A DNA stretch of 64,000 nt from Panagrolaimus kolymaensis (taxonomy: Eukaryota > Nematoda > Chromadorea > Rhabditida > Panagrolaimidae), in the NCBI GenBank assembly GCA_028622995.1, contig JAJQJQ010000003.1, positions 4,774,001 through 4,838,000 of the forward strand. The letters run 5' to 3'. Below, one piece after another: positions 46,463-59,082 of the stretch; within the stretch, counting starts at the first letter, position 1, and each line of letters opens with the position of its first letter. Under the pieces are notes generated by a model. The model made no database searches, was not told where the DNA came from, and saw only the letters and a list, made by a program, of their open reading frames with translations. Both the position numbers and the translations under genes were made by a program.

Positions 46463-49400
46463 CAAAATAAAAAATAAATAAAATAAGATTCAGATGAAAT
46501 AATTCTTTCTTCTCTTTTTTTCAGTTAAGCTTTGTGTAATAATTCGATTCAATGAAACGTTGGCTCATATATGTATGTTAATCTGTAAAAAGAAAGGATA
46601 AATTATTTTAAAAAATATTTTAAATCTCTCATATTTTGCAAAAAAGGCTACCGAAGCCTTCTAACATTCTTTTTTTTTAATATAAAGGATTAAAAAATAT
46701 TTAGGGCTTCTTCCACTCACCTTTTTCACAAAGCTTTAGGACATATCAAAGAAGAAGAAAAAAAAGTATCAATGAATATAATTTTTTTTATCTTCGTCCA
46801 ATCTCGTCTATGCACGTGTTGAAAAAAAAGGAACGTAACCTTTCGCCTTTTGTTGAGAGAATTTCAAAAGGAATACAAATGAAGATTTTTTTGTGTTTTA
46901 AGACGACAAAAAAAAGGTACACCGGAAAATGAAATATTGGTTGAATATAAAAAAAACTCTTCTTTTTAGATTTCCATGATTAGAAAGTTAATAAAAGAAA
47001 AAATTATTCAGTTGGTTGATTGAAGAAGGGCTTCGACACTGCGCAAGCAAAAAGTATTTTGCTAATGTATGCACGTAAAATAAAATAAAAAAATATAGAA
47101 GCAAATGAACAAATCCGGTAAATTTAATCTGAAAAAAATGAAAAAACTAATAATACTTTCATTTGCGGCACCAAAAAAATGTAAAACGCATGTAAATTCG
47201 TATGTAATAATGTCACGAAATATTTAGCAAAAAATGGGATTATAAATTTCATCGAACATAGAAAAAGAATGGAAAAAATTATTTTTCAATATATTAAACT
47301 ACATTAAAATTAATAGGTCAAAAAATTAAGGAAGAGAGACGCGTAGACGCCTTGAAAATAAAAAGCGAAGCAAAAAAAAAAGAAAGAAAAATGAAGAAAC
47401 AGAATTAATGGAAAGAAAAAAATCCTGATAAGGCAACAAAAAAAAGAGGATTCATCGTCTTTTTTTACTGCTACCTAATGCATGCGGACTTTTTGTAGAT
47501 GATTGAATAAAAATAAAAAAAATGACTGAAAAGTGGAATTGAGGGAACCAATAAGATAGCAACAAAAGTCAAATAAAAAAAATTAAGATAATGAAAGTCC
47601 ATTGGAAAAAACCAAAAAGATACCCAGAGAAAAAATGAAACATCACGTTTAAAACTTTTTAACTTAAAGTTTGCTCTGAAAAAAAAGAAAGAAAAAAAAT
47701 CAATTCATCTCAAGACTACGACGTCTACGACGAGAGCAACATTCCCTTAGCGTTAAGTTAAATTCTTTCTGTCTCGTTTCTTTTCTTTCTTTTTTTTCCA
47801 AAACCAAACCATGGCTGTCGAAAAAGTACAACGACAAAAAAAAATAACGCGTTAAAAGAAACGGCGGCCAAAGGCGTGCAAAGCAAAAAAGTGCTTCCTC
47901 CTCACACAATTTTTTTTTTTTGTTTCACACTGCAATGAAATAATTCTTTTTGTCTTTTAAATTTAATCAATTTCACATTTGATCATGAGTGAGTGACAGT
48001 TTTCAGGTGAAGAAAAGAAAGCTATCGATTTCAAAATTTAAAACGTCATTGAAAGGAAATGAAAAAAAAGTTCAGAGACACACACTTAAAAAAGTTTTTA
48101 ATTTCTTTCCATTTTTTATTTTTTTCTTTCTTGAAAATTCAATTGTATTCAAACGTCTTAAAGAATACATACTCTCTCAGTATGTGCATTGATTTTTTTT
48201 TATTTGTCAACTATGTCTCCCATTTTCTTGTTGTTGCGTGTCCTAGTACTACTCTATTTTACAAATCATTCTTCACATTTCACCTACGTTAAAAAAAATT
48301 AGTCAAAAAGTTTTTTTCTCGTCGCAAAGTCTTTTTTTCCTTTTTTCTATCTCGTGTCTGACAAGCGGAAGGAGACGAGCAACAGCGGTTGAGTCTAAGT
48401 CTCAATGTTGTATGTTTCAAAGAACACTACTCTCGTTTTATTGCATCCCCAACCATCCTAAATGGTCGAACATCAGTAATGAAAAAAAGGAAAAAAATAC
48501 AATGAATGTGTTGCAGAATATTGCAACAAGGCCTATACCAGCAGCAGCAACATCAGCAGCCAGCCAGTAGTCAAATAGACAGCGTGACTACACGTACTAA
48601 ATGAAAAATGCAAAAAAAAATGCGTGTAATGCACTGCCAGGCCGGCACCGGCATTCAGCAGAATTTTTTTGTTTGGTTGATGGTCGCGTCACATACAAAT
48701 TATTATTACTTTTAAAGGCACTGCACACTCAATTTAATTTTTACAAGTTTAATAAGCTTCTTGATAAAGAAAATTCTACAAATGAAGTTGGTGTCTTGCA
48801 GTGCTGAATAAAAAGAATTAAACTTAAAGTAACACGAGAGAAAAAAAAGATGCAAAAAGAAGAAAGTTTTAACACGAATACATATGTCGATGACAAAAAT
48901 AAAATTTAATTGATCAACCATCAAAAAGATAAGAAGAAAAAGAAAACTAACTAACTTGATGTTCAATAAAAATGCTTAAAAGGTGGAAAAATCCATATTG
49001 CGTGAAGAGAAGATTCTTTAATTTTAAAAAGAAATAAACAGATGCCAATAAGCAAGCAAATGTAAAAAAAGAAGGCTTCCATGAAAACCCAAAAAAAATT
49101 ATGCATTGTACGTTTGTTTCACTTTAGAGGAAGTCAGTCGTCTCAAACAAAGGCAATTTGCAAGACGAGCGCGAAAAATGTCAAATCTTTTCCATTTTAC
49201 AATCTCAATAAAATAAGCTAAAAAAAATAAATAAAAAGAAATAGAAGACCAATCTTTGGTCGATTTATAACAAAGAGAAGAGATGAGACATAAAAAAGAG
49301 AACAAAATGAGGCATTGTAAAATTCACGAATATTTGTAATGGTAAATTACGAAACAATTTTAACAGTCGTAAAAGAAAAAAAATTATATTCACGCAATTA

Positions 49401-52400
49401 GCAACTCTTCAAACTATAAGTTTCATTTAAAAAACCTGGCCATACTTTTTTGAAAGAAAATAAAAAAGAATGTCAGGCAAAAATGCATTCAATGTGCTTT
49501 CAGGAATAGAAAATCATCGATCAATGCAATGCTGCTGCAGTTAGTCAGTAGTAGTGGTGAGATGGCGGCGCGCGCACAGACAAAAAAAATTGATAGAAAA
49601 AGTTTTCTCTTTTTTTTACAACACATTTGGCCGGCAAAGGGGCGCAAGGTTGTGATTTTAAGAGGGTCATTAAACTAGCCACAAGATAAGAAATGAAGAA
49701 AAAAAGAAGAAGGTTTCAGTCAAGTTTGAAAGGAAAGGGATTAATTCTAAAGAAAAAATTAATAATAAAAAAGGGAAATGTTAGGCACGGAAAAGACCTC
49801 CTCGCATACATGCATTTAAGCTGGCTGCTTGCCAGAAACCTTAATATTGCACACGTGATGAAGAAAACAAATGCATTTCTTTTTTTCAAATAAGAGAACA
49901 AAAATCTACAGCAACAAAAAAAATATTGCATCCAATGAAACAACAAAAAAAGTTTTGTGATTAAAAATAAGACATCTGGCTACAGTAATAATCTTCAAAG
50001 TTCCGTATAATCTCCTTGTTATAACCTCAATGAATTAATTAATTTTTTTTAAACTAAAAAAAGAATTTGAAAAATTGGCCAAAGAAAAAAAAGCTGACTG
50101 AATTGCTTATATCTCATGATAGTTATGTCAACGCCGTCGACGACGCCGGAGCATGAAAGCAAGAGAGCAAGAATAGAAAAAGTAGTCAGTCAAAAGTCCC
50201 GCCAACAGAAGCTTAGTTTGGCACTTCGCTAGATAATTCAAAGGTCAGCAGTCACATCGGACGCACACATACAACCTAACATGTATGTTGCTGAAGATAT
50301 CAGGTCAGCAGATGCTTTAAAACATTTTTAGATTTCTCCCAAATAAAAAATTACAGTAAAAATTCTTTTTTTCTTGTGAAATTTTGTAACATTTTTTTTT
50401 ACAAAAAAGCAGCTATAAATGTTTTTTTGGCGCTGAAAAAAAAGCACAAACCATCGCAAAAAAATAACGAAGAATGTTGCTATTTAGGAAAGAAAAAAAA
50501 GATATCAAAGCAAAGCAAAAAAAATGCCTAAAAAACATAAGACAGGAAAGTCGCCAGCTGGCGGCAGCAAGAAGAATAAAAAGTGCGCGCGCTTCTTTTT
50601 TTTAACGCCACCACGTGCGTTTTAAACGCAACCAAGACAAAGAAAAAAAGAGGGGTGATGAAGCTATGCTTGCTGCTGCATCCTGACTGACTCTGCAAGA
50701 AAGAGATAGATAGAAATGAGAGAGTAAAATGGAAAAAGATGGAAACTACCACCACTATTCTAGCAATTTTTTTTTCTCTATGCAGTCAGTTGCTTGCAAA
50801 AAAGAAGAGCAGAAACAAACAACAACAAAAAAGCATTTTACAGTGAAAAAAGGCATAAAGATTTTTGATTCTTTAATGCTTTAAAATGAAACCATACAGT
50901 ACCAAATAAAAAGCATTCATTGGAAGGATATTTTTGGATAAATTGCTCAAAGGTCGTAGCAAATAAAAATAGAAACAAAAAACACGTGGGTATTAAATAA
51001 AAAACATATAGAAAGATATTTAAAAAAATCTCCAAAAAGAATTAAAAATCAAGACTAAGAATTAATAAATTTGAAAGAAAAATGTCTCGAAAAAAAATTG
51101 CAAAAAGTTAACTCTCAAAAGTTTAAGGCTGCTGTTCAAAAACCTAGCATTGAATAATAATCAGTCATTAACTAACAACTATCATTTTTCTATTCAGCCA
51201 AGAACTTACTCTCTCCCATTATTTTTTTTTTGACGGCCATTCTAAAGGTTTCAAGGTTTTTGTTCACGTCAACTATCATTATAATTTGCAAATTACTGAA
51301 CAAAAGAATGAAAGAAGAAAGAAAGCAAGAAAATAAAAAATGATAAAAAAAACGCAGCTGTTTAGAAAATGAAAATGCTTTTTTGTTGATGAATAGATTA
51401 AAGATTAGTCAAGTCAAAAATAAAAAGCTTTTTGAGAGTTAAAATTTGAACATATACATCTTTAATCTCATGTGTTTCTGCAACAACGAAGGGATTTTCT
51501 GATTTAAATGTTGTAGAAAAAAAATGTTTAAAAATGTTAGCCGCTAAGCATCTTATAAAATTATTTTAGTAACAGAAACTGTAGTGAGAAAAAAAATAGA
51601 ACTGTAAAAGCAAAATTACAATTTGAGGATTTTTTTTAAAGGACAATCCCATATTGATATTATTGATGAAGAAAAGCAAGCGACAACATGGATGAAATTT
51701 AAAAAAAGACTCCAGACTTTTTAGCTGTTCAAATAGATTAATAGAATATCATCATTATTCAAAAATATCATCATGGTTACACTTGTTTAACGTCAGAAAA
51801 TAAAAAAAGTCTTCTTCTTTCTTTCCAGACTTCCTCCATTTTATTTTTTGCAAAAAATAACTCCAAAAAAAGTCATTCGTTTCAGTTTTAAATTGATTTT
51901 TTTATTTTGGAGGAGAAAATCGAGTACCAACATAAATAAAGGGTTTTTTTTTCATTCATGACGATGAAGAAGAAAGTTTTATAATAAAAAAATGATGCTT
52001 TATGAAAAAAAGGAAAACTACGCCATCCATCACCAATGTTTTAAATGACAATTTATCAACTCTTTTTTTTGCGCAAAATCAAAAAAAAAATGATTTTAAC
52101 TTTGACCAGATTATAACTGGAAAAAAACTAAAAAAACTTAAAGTTTTCACACAGACAATTTTTTTTAATATTGAAAGAAGGGTTCTTGAAATTAGACTCT
52201 TCGTCGTTGATACCTTCAATGATAAGAGTCACGTAGTAAAATAAAAAAATTTAATGAACTAGCAAAAAAAGTTCAGAAATTACTGCTGCTGCAGTGATGT
52301 TGAAAAACTTGGAAGAAAAAAAATGGCAAAAAGTATGCGACACGTGATTGAACTCAAACAAAAAAATGAAAAAGCGATCAATCACAACTCTTAAAAAATT

Positions 52401-55400
52401 TTCCTTTCTCTCTCATGGGGGCAACTGCTGTTTTAAAATGATGAACCTAAAGATGAAAGCTATAGATTGAAAAAAAGTTTAAGAAAGTCGCAATTTTTTT
52501 CTGCTCTGTTTTAATGGATCAATAAACGATTTTATTTTTAGATAGCTTTTTGGTTGATGGTTCTTGACTATCTTTTGCTGATTTGAAGCAAATGTTAAAA
52601 AGAAAAAAAGAAACATTCGGTAAAAATGTGTAAAGCTCAAAACTTTAAAAATATTATTCAAGGAAATGGCGTGAAACTTTTTTGTTTCGATTTATTTTTC
52701 AAAGTTTTTAAAATCAAAAAAAGATAATTCTTTTTTTAATGATTTAAAGAAAACCCACATTTTTCAGAAGTTTTCTACTAGGCTTACGTGAAAATAAAAT
52801 ACAATATGACATTAACAAAAATAAACTTTTAACCCAATCTTTTTTTATTGCAAAAGTTTAAAGAGCTCAATTGCTTGCGCAAATTAATATTACCATAATG
52901 AAATTCATTTTTTGAAATTTTGTTGTCTACATAAGAGTTCAAAACACAGACACATTATAAAAAGAAGGTAAAATTTGGTAAATGAAATTATTTTTGTCGA
53001 TGCCATACTTTTAATCAGCCATGGCAGATTTCTATAAATAGACGAACAAAAAAAGAAAGAAAAAAATGTACTCTATAATTTTTGAGCAAATGTGAAAGCT
53101 TTTTATAGTTCATTAATGCTCTAAACTCTGAACAGACGTCTAAGCGCGTATTGATTAAATTTGAACAAAAAATTTCATAGACATTTTTCTATTTCTCATA
53201 CCAATATGATTAAAACCATTAATACACCGACTATAAAGCGTCGGAAGTCAACTGACGATGTTTCTTCTTTAGAACACTTTCGTTCTCTTTTTTTATCAAG
53301 CTAATGGAAATATTTTAAAAGTACAAAAAAATTCTCTATGAAAAATCAAAGATAAAAGAGAATATTAACAAAAAAAGATACAAACAAAGCTTTACTTTCA
53401 TGTACAAATAATTGGAGCTTTAAAGCTATGTTTTAAGAATAATAATCAATGAGCTTAAAAAATAATAATACCTTTATTAATTGCTAAAATTAGTCTCAAA
53501 GATATAAAAATTTAATATCTCAAAAAAATAAAAAACTTTTAGCATTTATCGAAAAATTTTTCTTTCCTTCAATAAGCTTAATTAATGGCTTTCCCCAATT
53601 AATTTACTTTTTATTTTTTTATTTTATTTTTTGCAAAATTTAGTTTTTTCCTCTTCGCTTCATTAAATTTACTACGTTTTTTTTCTACTTCCTAGTACTT
53701 CAGTTTTATGCACAAAAAAAGGTCAAAAATTAGTTGAAAAAAAAGAAAAAAGAAATGTAGTTTCATCCTAAAAAAAGTATTGAAACAATAATAAAATCAA
53801 AAAAAAATTAATTTCAAATGTTTCAACGTTTTTTTTGTGTGAAATGATGCTACATTTTTAACAGATTTTTGATGTTTGAATTTTATTTTCAATTTCAAAA
53901 TTATTTCTTTTCTTTTTTTACATTCATTCATCGATGATGATACGTTCTCGTGGCTGCTATTGATGCAATCAAGCATAAAAGCATTGCTCATCATCGTTTG
54001 ACATTTTTTCTTCTTTACCTCACATTTTTATATTTTGTATACAATGAATGATCTTTTTTAGCCCTAATTAAAGCAAAGTTATTCCGTGCTACTGTAAAAG
54101 GAGAAATAAAAAGTAACGTGATTCTTTTTTTAAAGCCTAATTTTAGAAACTCTATAAAACTGAAAGTAAAAAAAACTTTAGCATGCGTAGGTTGAATAAA
54201 AGGAGGGCATTTCAGTATGATTAAAAGCTTTAAAGTTTAGTAATAAAAAGTAAAATTGTAATTAAAGAAACTTACTTTTTCTAGAGGTTATTAAAATCGT
54301 GAAAAAAAGTATGAATTTATTCACCTTTAAATTTATGGCAGCTGCAGCTGGTAACTTTGATTGAAGGTAGTAAATGACAAAAAGTCCTGAAATAAGAAGG
54401 AATAAAACACACAAAAAAGAGTAGTGCGTAATGAAAACTTCAAAGGTTTTCTAATTTTTTTTTCTTTCACATTTTAATCCGGTGTAAATGAAGCCAACAC
54501 ACGGCAACCACGTTATTTTACATTTAGTTTTAGCGTTAAAATGAATGAAAAAAATCTAAAAAGTAAAGGTCATCATCTACCGCGCAAAAATGCCATTCAC
54601 AAAGAAAAGGAAAGAATGAAAGAAAGAAAAAATACAAATCGCAAATGCTACCTTTTAAAAAAAGAATTTCGATCATATGATTTTCTTTTTTTAGCCAATA
54701 AAAATTTTTTTTTCAAATTTAAAAAAGGTAAAAAAGAAACCAAAAATAAATATGGAATAATTAGGTTCTAATCTTTTTTTGCATGTAAGTCTGTAACTTG
54801 GCACCTGAAGTTTTTTTCTCTCAATTATTTTGGGCTATTATTGGTTTTAATTGTATTTTTAAGCACATTTTTGTTAGACTAAAAAAATCACAACATTGGA
54901 AAATGAACTTTAGTTTTTATGAGTCTAAAAAGGTTACTAACAAAAAATTAAACATCTCATTGAAAAAGTTTTTTATATTTTGTTTCAAAAAAAAATCAGA
55001 CAATTTTGTTGCATTTAATTTTATGTCTAAAAAAATAGTCTAAAATAGAATTGAGGCAAAAAAGTTGCACTTTTTTTTCTTCTTCTTCAAAGACGTTCAA
55101 TTAAATCCATTTTTGATGGCAAAAAAAGTAAGAGACACTAGCTTCAAAGGAGGTGGAGAGAGATGAGTGACGAAGGATGGCTGAACGTTGTTGCTGCTGG
55201 CTTCTACTATGACGTATTAGTATAGAAGCAGTAATAGTAAGTGTCTTTTAAAAAAAGAGAGCTCCAAAAAAGGGCTTAAAACTAATGGCTGCTGGCTGCT
55301 ATGTTGCCTTTTTTAAATAATAATTAAGAAAGAAAAAAAGGGGATTTTATAACACACATGGATTATAAAGTCATAAGGATGTAAGCTTTTATGTTGCAAC

Positions 55401-55921
55401 CCAAAATGAAAGAGGATAAGATTTTGAAAATCAATAAAATGGATTATTAATTTGATAAAAGTTTATATGAAATTACTATAGAGTTTCAGTTATTAAGCTA
55501 AAATTTGATTAAACTTTTTAACGACAAAAAAACTTTTAAATTTTTGGATGCCTTTTTTTATAAATGAATTCGAGCAAAGATCAATGCTTTTTATGATGAA
55601 AAATTCCAACAAATTTTTTAAGTTGATTCATAAAAATTCCGCAGATAATTTTTAAAAACTTTAGAAAATTGAAACTATTCTTTCAACAAAAAAAATTAGG
55701 AAGAAAAATTAATTTGCTTCTTATTCACATTTGCATGCTTTGTTACGATAATTTCTATTAAAAATTTATTTTTCCGTCATTCAGAAAAAAATAAAGAAAT
55801 AAAATTTTAAGCAACAAAATAACTAATTGCAAAAATTACAAAACTTCAAAAAAAAAGTTAAAAGTAGTCATGGCGTTTTTAGGAAGATTATGACGAAAAA
55901 TTATGCATCGTTGTTTCTTTT
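46463..55921. other. 9.5-kb gene-free stretch with A-runs on the + strand
   Basis: No frame in this region has a recognisable domain, and the longest open frames are Phe/Lys-rich low-complexity translations. The + strand is full of A-runs of 6-10, interspersed with CAG/CTG-rich islands near 48530-48560, 50150 and 55180. Both flanking genes (PTEN and innexin) are on the minus strand. It could be intergenic DNA, or contain long 5' UTR introns of the PTEN gene. No tRNA, rRNA or repeat array was recognised. Confidence 0.6.
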
Positions 55922-57639
55922 TTAAACAGAAACTTTCCGTTCGATTTTTTCAAGATCATTAATGTCGATGATAAATGGTTTATCCTTCTTAATAAAACAA
56001 GTATCATTAAATGGATCGCTAGGTTTTTTGGTTTCAGCTTCCCAAAGTTGATGAGTAAAATCAGAAACGGCTAAACGAGTGGCATTCGAAGTTAAAATAC
56101 GTAAAAATGTGGCTCCATCTTTTCCAAGGACATGATCAACGAAATGTTTAAATAAAGTATTACTTTGATTGATTTTCTCGTAACTCTTAAAAAAATATTT
56201 TGTTTTAGTTTTATGTAAGTTTTTTAGGGAGAAGTTTAAACTTACGAGTAAGTCTTCAATAAATTTATGTCGTTGCATTCGATTGGTGAGGAAGTAAAGT
56301 AACCGTAAGAAACTGATAAGATTGACGAAACAAAGGAGGGCAAACCAAAACCAAATAAAAATAAACATCACTTCATTTCCCAAATTGAATGGCAATAAAC
56401 ATTGCGAAGTGCTTTGAAATACAGCGCCAGTGGAATCTTCACGACGCATGAAATCGCAATAGGCGATTCGAGGAAAATTCCCTGAAGTTTCCCATTTGAT
56501 GCCATTCAATAAATCCATAAATACTCCAATTCCCCATAAATGATAATTGGTGTTAAGGAATTGATTCAAAAAGAAAAGGTGGCAGAATACAGAAATCGAA
56601 TTTAAAGCTTTATAAAAAAGATAGGCAGTTGAAACATAGGCTCTGGGTGAAATAACACCTAAAAATTAATCACATATTTATGATAAATATTTTTTGCGCT
56701 TATTTTTTAGTCCTGTCATTCAGGTCATACGGTATCGTTGTAACAAATTTAGGGCTTTTTTCTTTTTTTTGCGCAAAAATGGCTTCCATATAAAAAAGTG
56801 AAATCATGTCTGAGAAAAAAATATTTTCTTAGAATATGAGTCATTAAAAAACCAAATGTTATCTTTTTTTGCTTTTAACCTTTAAAATGAGCGATTTTTA
56901 GAGATTTCTTTAGCCTCGTAAAAAGGGAGAGCTTTTAAATAGATGACTGTTATCATCCATAAACCGATATACAAAACTTTAGATAAATTAGATTAAAAAA
57001 CTTACAAAAAGTTTTTTCATGATTTTTAACACGTTCAGCATTAAACTTCAAGGCATCGATAAAAAATTTTGCAGCTTCACTTTCTTCATTATGTTTGTGT
57101 TCAACCTTTTTGTGTTCAACCTTTCTTCCCAAAATTTTTTTGCTTCGTTTATCATTTCTTGTTATTGCAGCAGTAATGGGGCGAAATACGATGCCGCTTT
57201 TCCAAGCAAACCCTTCCCAAAACCAATGTGGAGCGGCAGCAAACAAAGCTTGACCCAAGAAAACTATGGCAACCCATTGATAATAATCGACTGGTTGAGA
57301 ATAGCGAATATCAGTGATGGTAGGAAATTTTACGGAATTAGGGCTGATGAAGTATTTTTCTTTATAAAGGCCTAAATTACAAAAAATATGTTAGTGGTTT
57401 TTAAAAAGTAAAAAAAAGTAAAACTTACAATGCATGTTGATATATTTAAACCATTGCGGTTTATCGGAAGCATGAGACATGCAATTAATTGGAGAACTAA
57501 CAAATAATTTAGTCCAATGAATTAATGTAAAGGCAACCAAAATTATTGGTGTTATAAGATGATTAAGCCGATCCACGCCATCGTTGTTGTATTGCCTCTT
57601 AACATTATTGTAAAACCATTTAGCAGTATGAACCTGCAT
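55922..57639 (-). CDS. Innexin gap-junction protein
   Basis: Four minus-strand exons (57639-57429, 57371-57006, 56658-56246, 56185-55922) give 417 residues in frame. Four membrane segments are visible: ITPIILVAFTLIHWTKLFV, the segment after the family motif DYYQWV, one near YLFYKALNSISVF, and FIFIWFWFALLCFVNLI. Extracellular loop cysteines occur in the expected places: PINC and MHC in loop 1, IAYCDF and STSQC in loop 2. The start MQVHTAKWFYNN precedes the first helix as in other innexins. Innexins form invertebrate gap junctions and hemichannels in the plasma membrane. The cytoplasmic loop has a His/Lys repeat (VEHKKVEHKHN). The intron between exons 2 and 3 is 347 bp, longer than its neighbours. 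The LTR element lies about 250 bp upstream of the start. Confidence 0.92.
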
Positions 57640-57885
57640 TTTTCAATGGGTAAAACCAAGGTTTTTTCACAGACTTTATTTCGTAAATAATGCTTTTTTG
57701 ACGGTGGAAATCAATGGAAATGAATAATTTCAACCAAAAAAAGATCGAGCAAAAGAAGCGGCTAAAGAGAGGCGTGCGCTGCTGCAGTTACGATCACCAC
57801 CAAATGAAAAAAATAAAAAGACGGCCTCGGCAAGTCTTTGGGAAAATAGCTGTGAAGCAAGGGCTCGTTTTTAGTCTTTGACTGG

Positions 57886-58077
57886 TGTGCGATCGCGGCA
57901 GCGATGCATTCCCAAAACATCCTTTTTATTGCTGCTTCATCGCTCTCCGTTAAAAAGAGCGTCGAAGCAAGCATTTTCTTCACTTGTGAACTATCCATCG
58001 AAATGTAAACAGCCGATCGGCCGATCTGTGCTTAATAAATATTGAAACCAAAGGACTTAAATTTCCTATATTTTACA
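57886..58077 (+). repeat. 5' LTR of the TRIM-like element
   Basis: 192 bp, TGTGCGATCGCGG...TATTTTACA. Contains the palindromes GCGATCGC and GATCGGCCGATC. A short minus-strand frame starting MDSSQVKKML runs through both LTRs; probably incidental. Confidence 0.9.
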
Positions 58078-58885
58078 TGGGGGCTCTAGCCATCTGCATT
58101 GCTGAAAAAGCAGTGTATGTATCGAAACTGTCATCTATTTAATGGTGTTTTTTACCTCACAAGTCAAAAACCTAAAATTTTCACCATTAACTTCATCGTC
58201 GCTTATTTTTTTGCCGGGAGGGATCGCTGCATGGTATTTGCGATTTCCTTAATTTTTATCTTAATTTATGCAATAATGACCACATCAAACATCTGTGAGT
58301 CTACGCCAAAAATGTGTCTCACATTGTTGTTAATTATTCATGGTCAAAGAAATCTCAATGTTTATTTTGAATGGTCGCTGTTACGAATCAAGATAGTTGA
58401 CTACCTCGCCTTTGAAATGGCATTTATGTATGGGCTATTGCTAGAAAGGATACGTTAAATTCCGTGAGAGATTGAGATGCCTAGCCACCGAAACTTGGAT
58501 TTCTTTTGACATCATTTTCATCATGCCATTTATTGCTCATCAACATACTTTTAATATTACTGAACAACAATCATGGGACATAGTGAACCGCAAAGTTTCA
58601 TCAAAAAATACTTGGTCATTCGTGGATATTTTTGCTTCCTTAGAGCCATCCGTTGATCCATTGATATTTCGGCAACGCCGCTGTCATGAGAACAGATAGT
58701 GAAATTCCGGTGTCACTAACTTTGCTTCCTCTAATTTTTGATTGTTTGTTAAAAAACCTTAATCCAAAAATAAGCTAAACTTAAATTGTAACTTTATTTG
58801 AAAAACTTTTGAAACATTTCATATCGTTTGAAATTGTTACTAACCCAAACATATTGTTAAACTTTTCTCTTCTTTTTGTCGGGAG
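58078..58885 (+). other. Interior of the TRIM-like element
   Basis: 808 bp with two consecutive plus-strand frames (58099-58458, 119 codons; 58472-58699, 75 codons). Neither translation shows gag zinc knuckles, protease, reverse transcriptase or integrase motifs. They may be decayed remnants of a parental element or chance. Confidence 0.55.
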
Positions 58886-59077
58886 TGTGCGATCGCGGCA
58901 GCGATGCATTCCCAAAACATCCTTTTTATTGCTGCTTCATCGCTCTCCGTTAAAAAGAGCGTCGAAGCAAGCATTTTCTTCACTTGTGAACTATCCATCG
59001 AAATGTAAACAGCCGATCGGCCGATCTGTGCTTAATAAATATTGAAACCAAAGGACTTAAATTTCCTATATTTTACA
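58886..59077 (+). repeat. 3' LTR of the TRIM-like element
   Basis: Same sequence as 57886-58077, exactly 1000 bp downstream, followed by the target duplication ACTGG. I found no difference on comparing the two copies by eye. Confidence 0.9.
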
Positions 59078-59082
59078 ACTGG

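Larger units (their letters stand above)
57886..59077 (+). mobile_element. Miniature LTR retroelement (TRIM-like), 1192 bp
   Basis: Two apparently identical 192-bp direct repeats (57886-58077 and 58886-59077) start with TG and end with CA. The whole is flanked by a 5-bp target duplication ACTGG (57881-57885 and 59078-59082). Directly after the left repeat comes TGGGGCTCTAGCC, beginning with the TGG expected of a tRNA primer-binding site. An AATAAA lies in the 3' third of each repeat. The 808-bp interior is too short for gag-pol and shows no reverse transcriptase, protease or integrase motif. It is therefore a non-autonomous element or deletion derivative. Identical LTRs imply recent insertion. 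The polypurine tract is poor (GGGAG), and the orientation (+) rests on the PBS-like site and poly(A) signal. Confidence 0.88.

Noticed and set aside
50528..50755. 75-codon minus-strand frame in the gene desert
   Set aside because: Phe/Ser-rich, no motif, typical of the A-run-rich background.
57762..57998. 78-codon minus-strand frame beginning in the 5' LTR
   Set aside because: Its first half lies in the LTR and its second half in flanking DNA, so the frame was created by the insertion.
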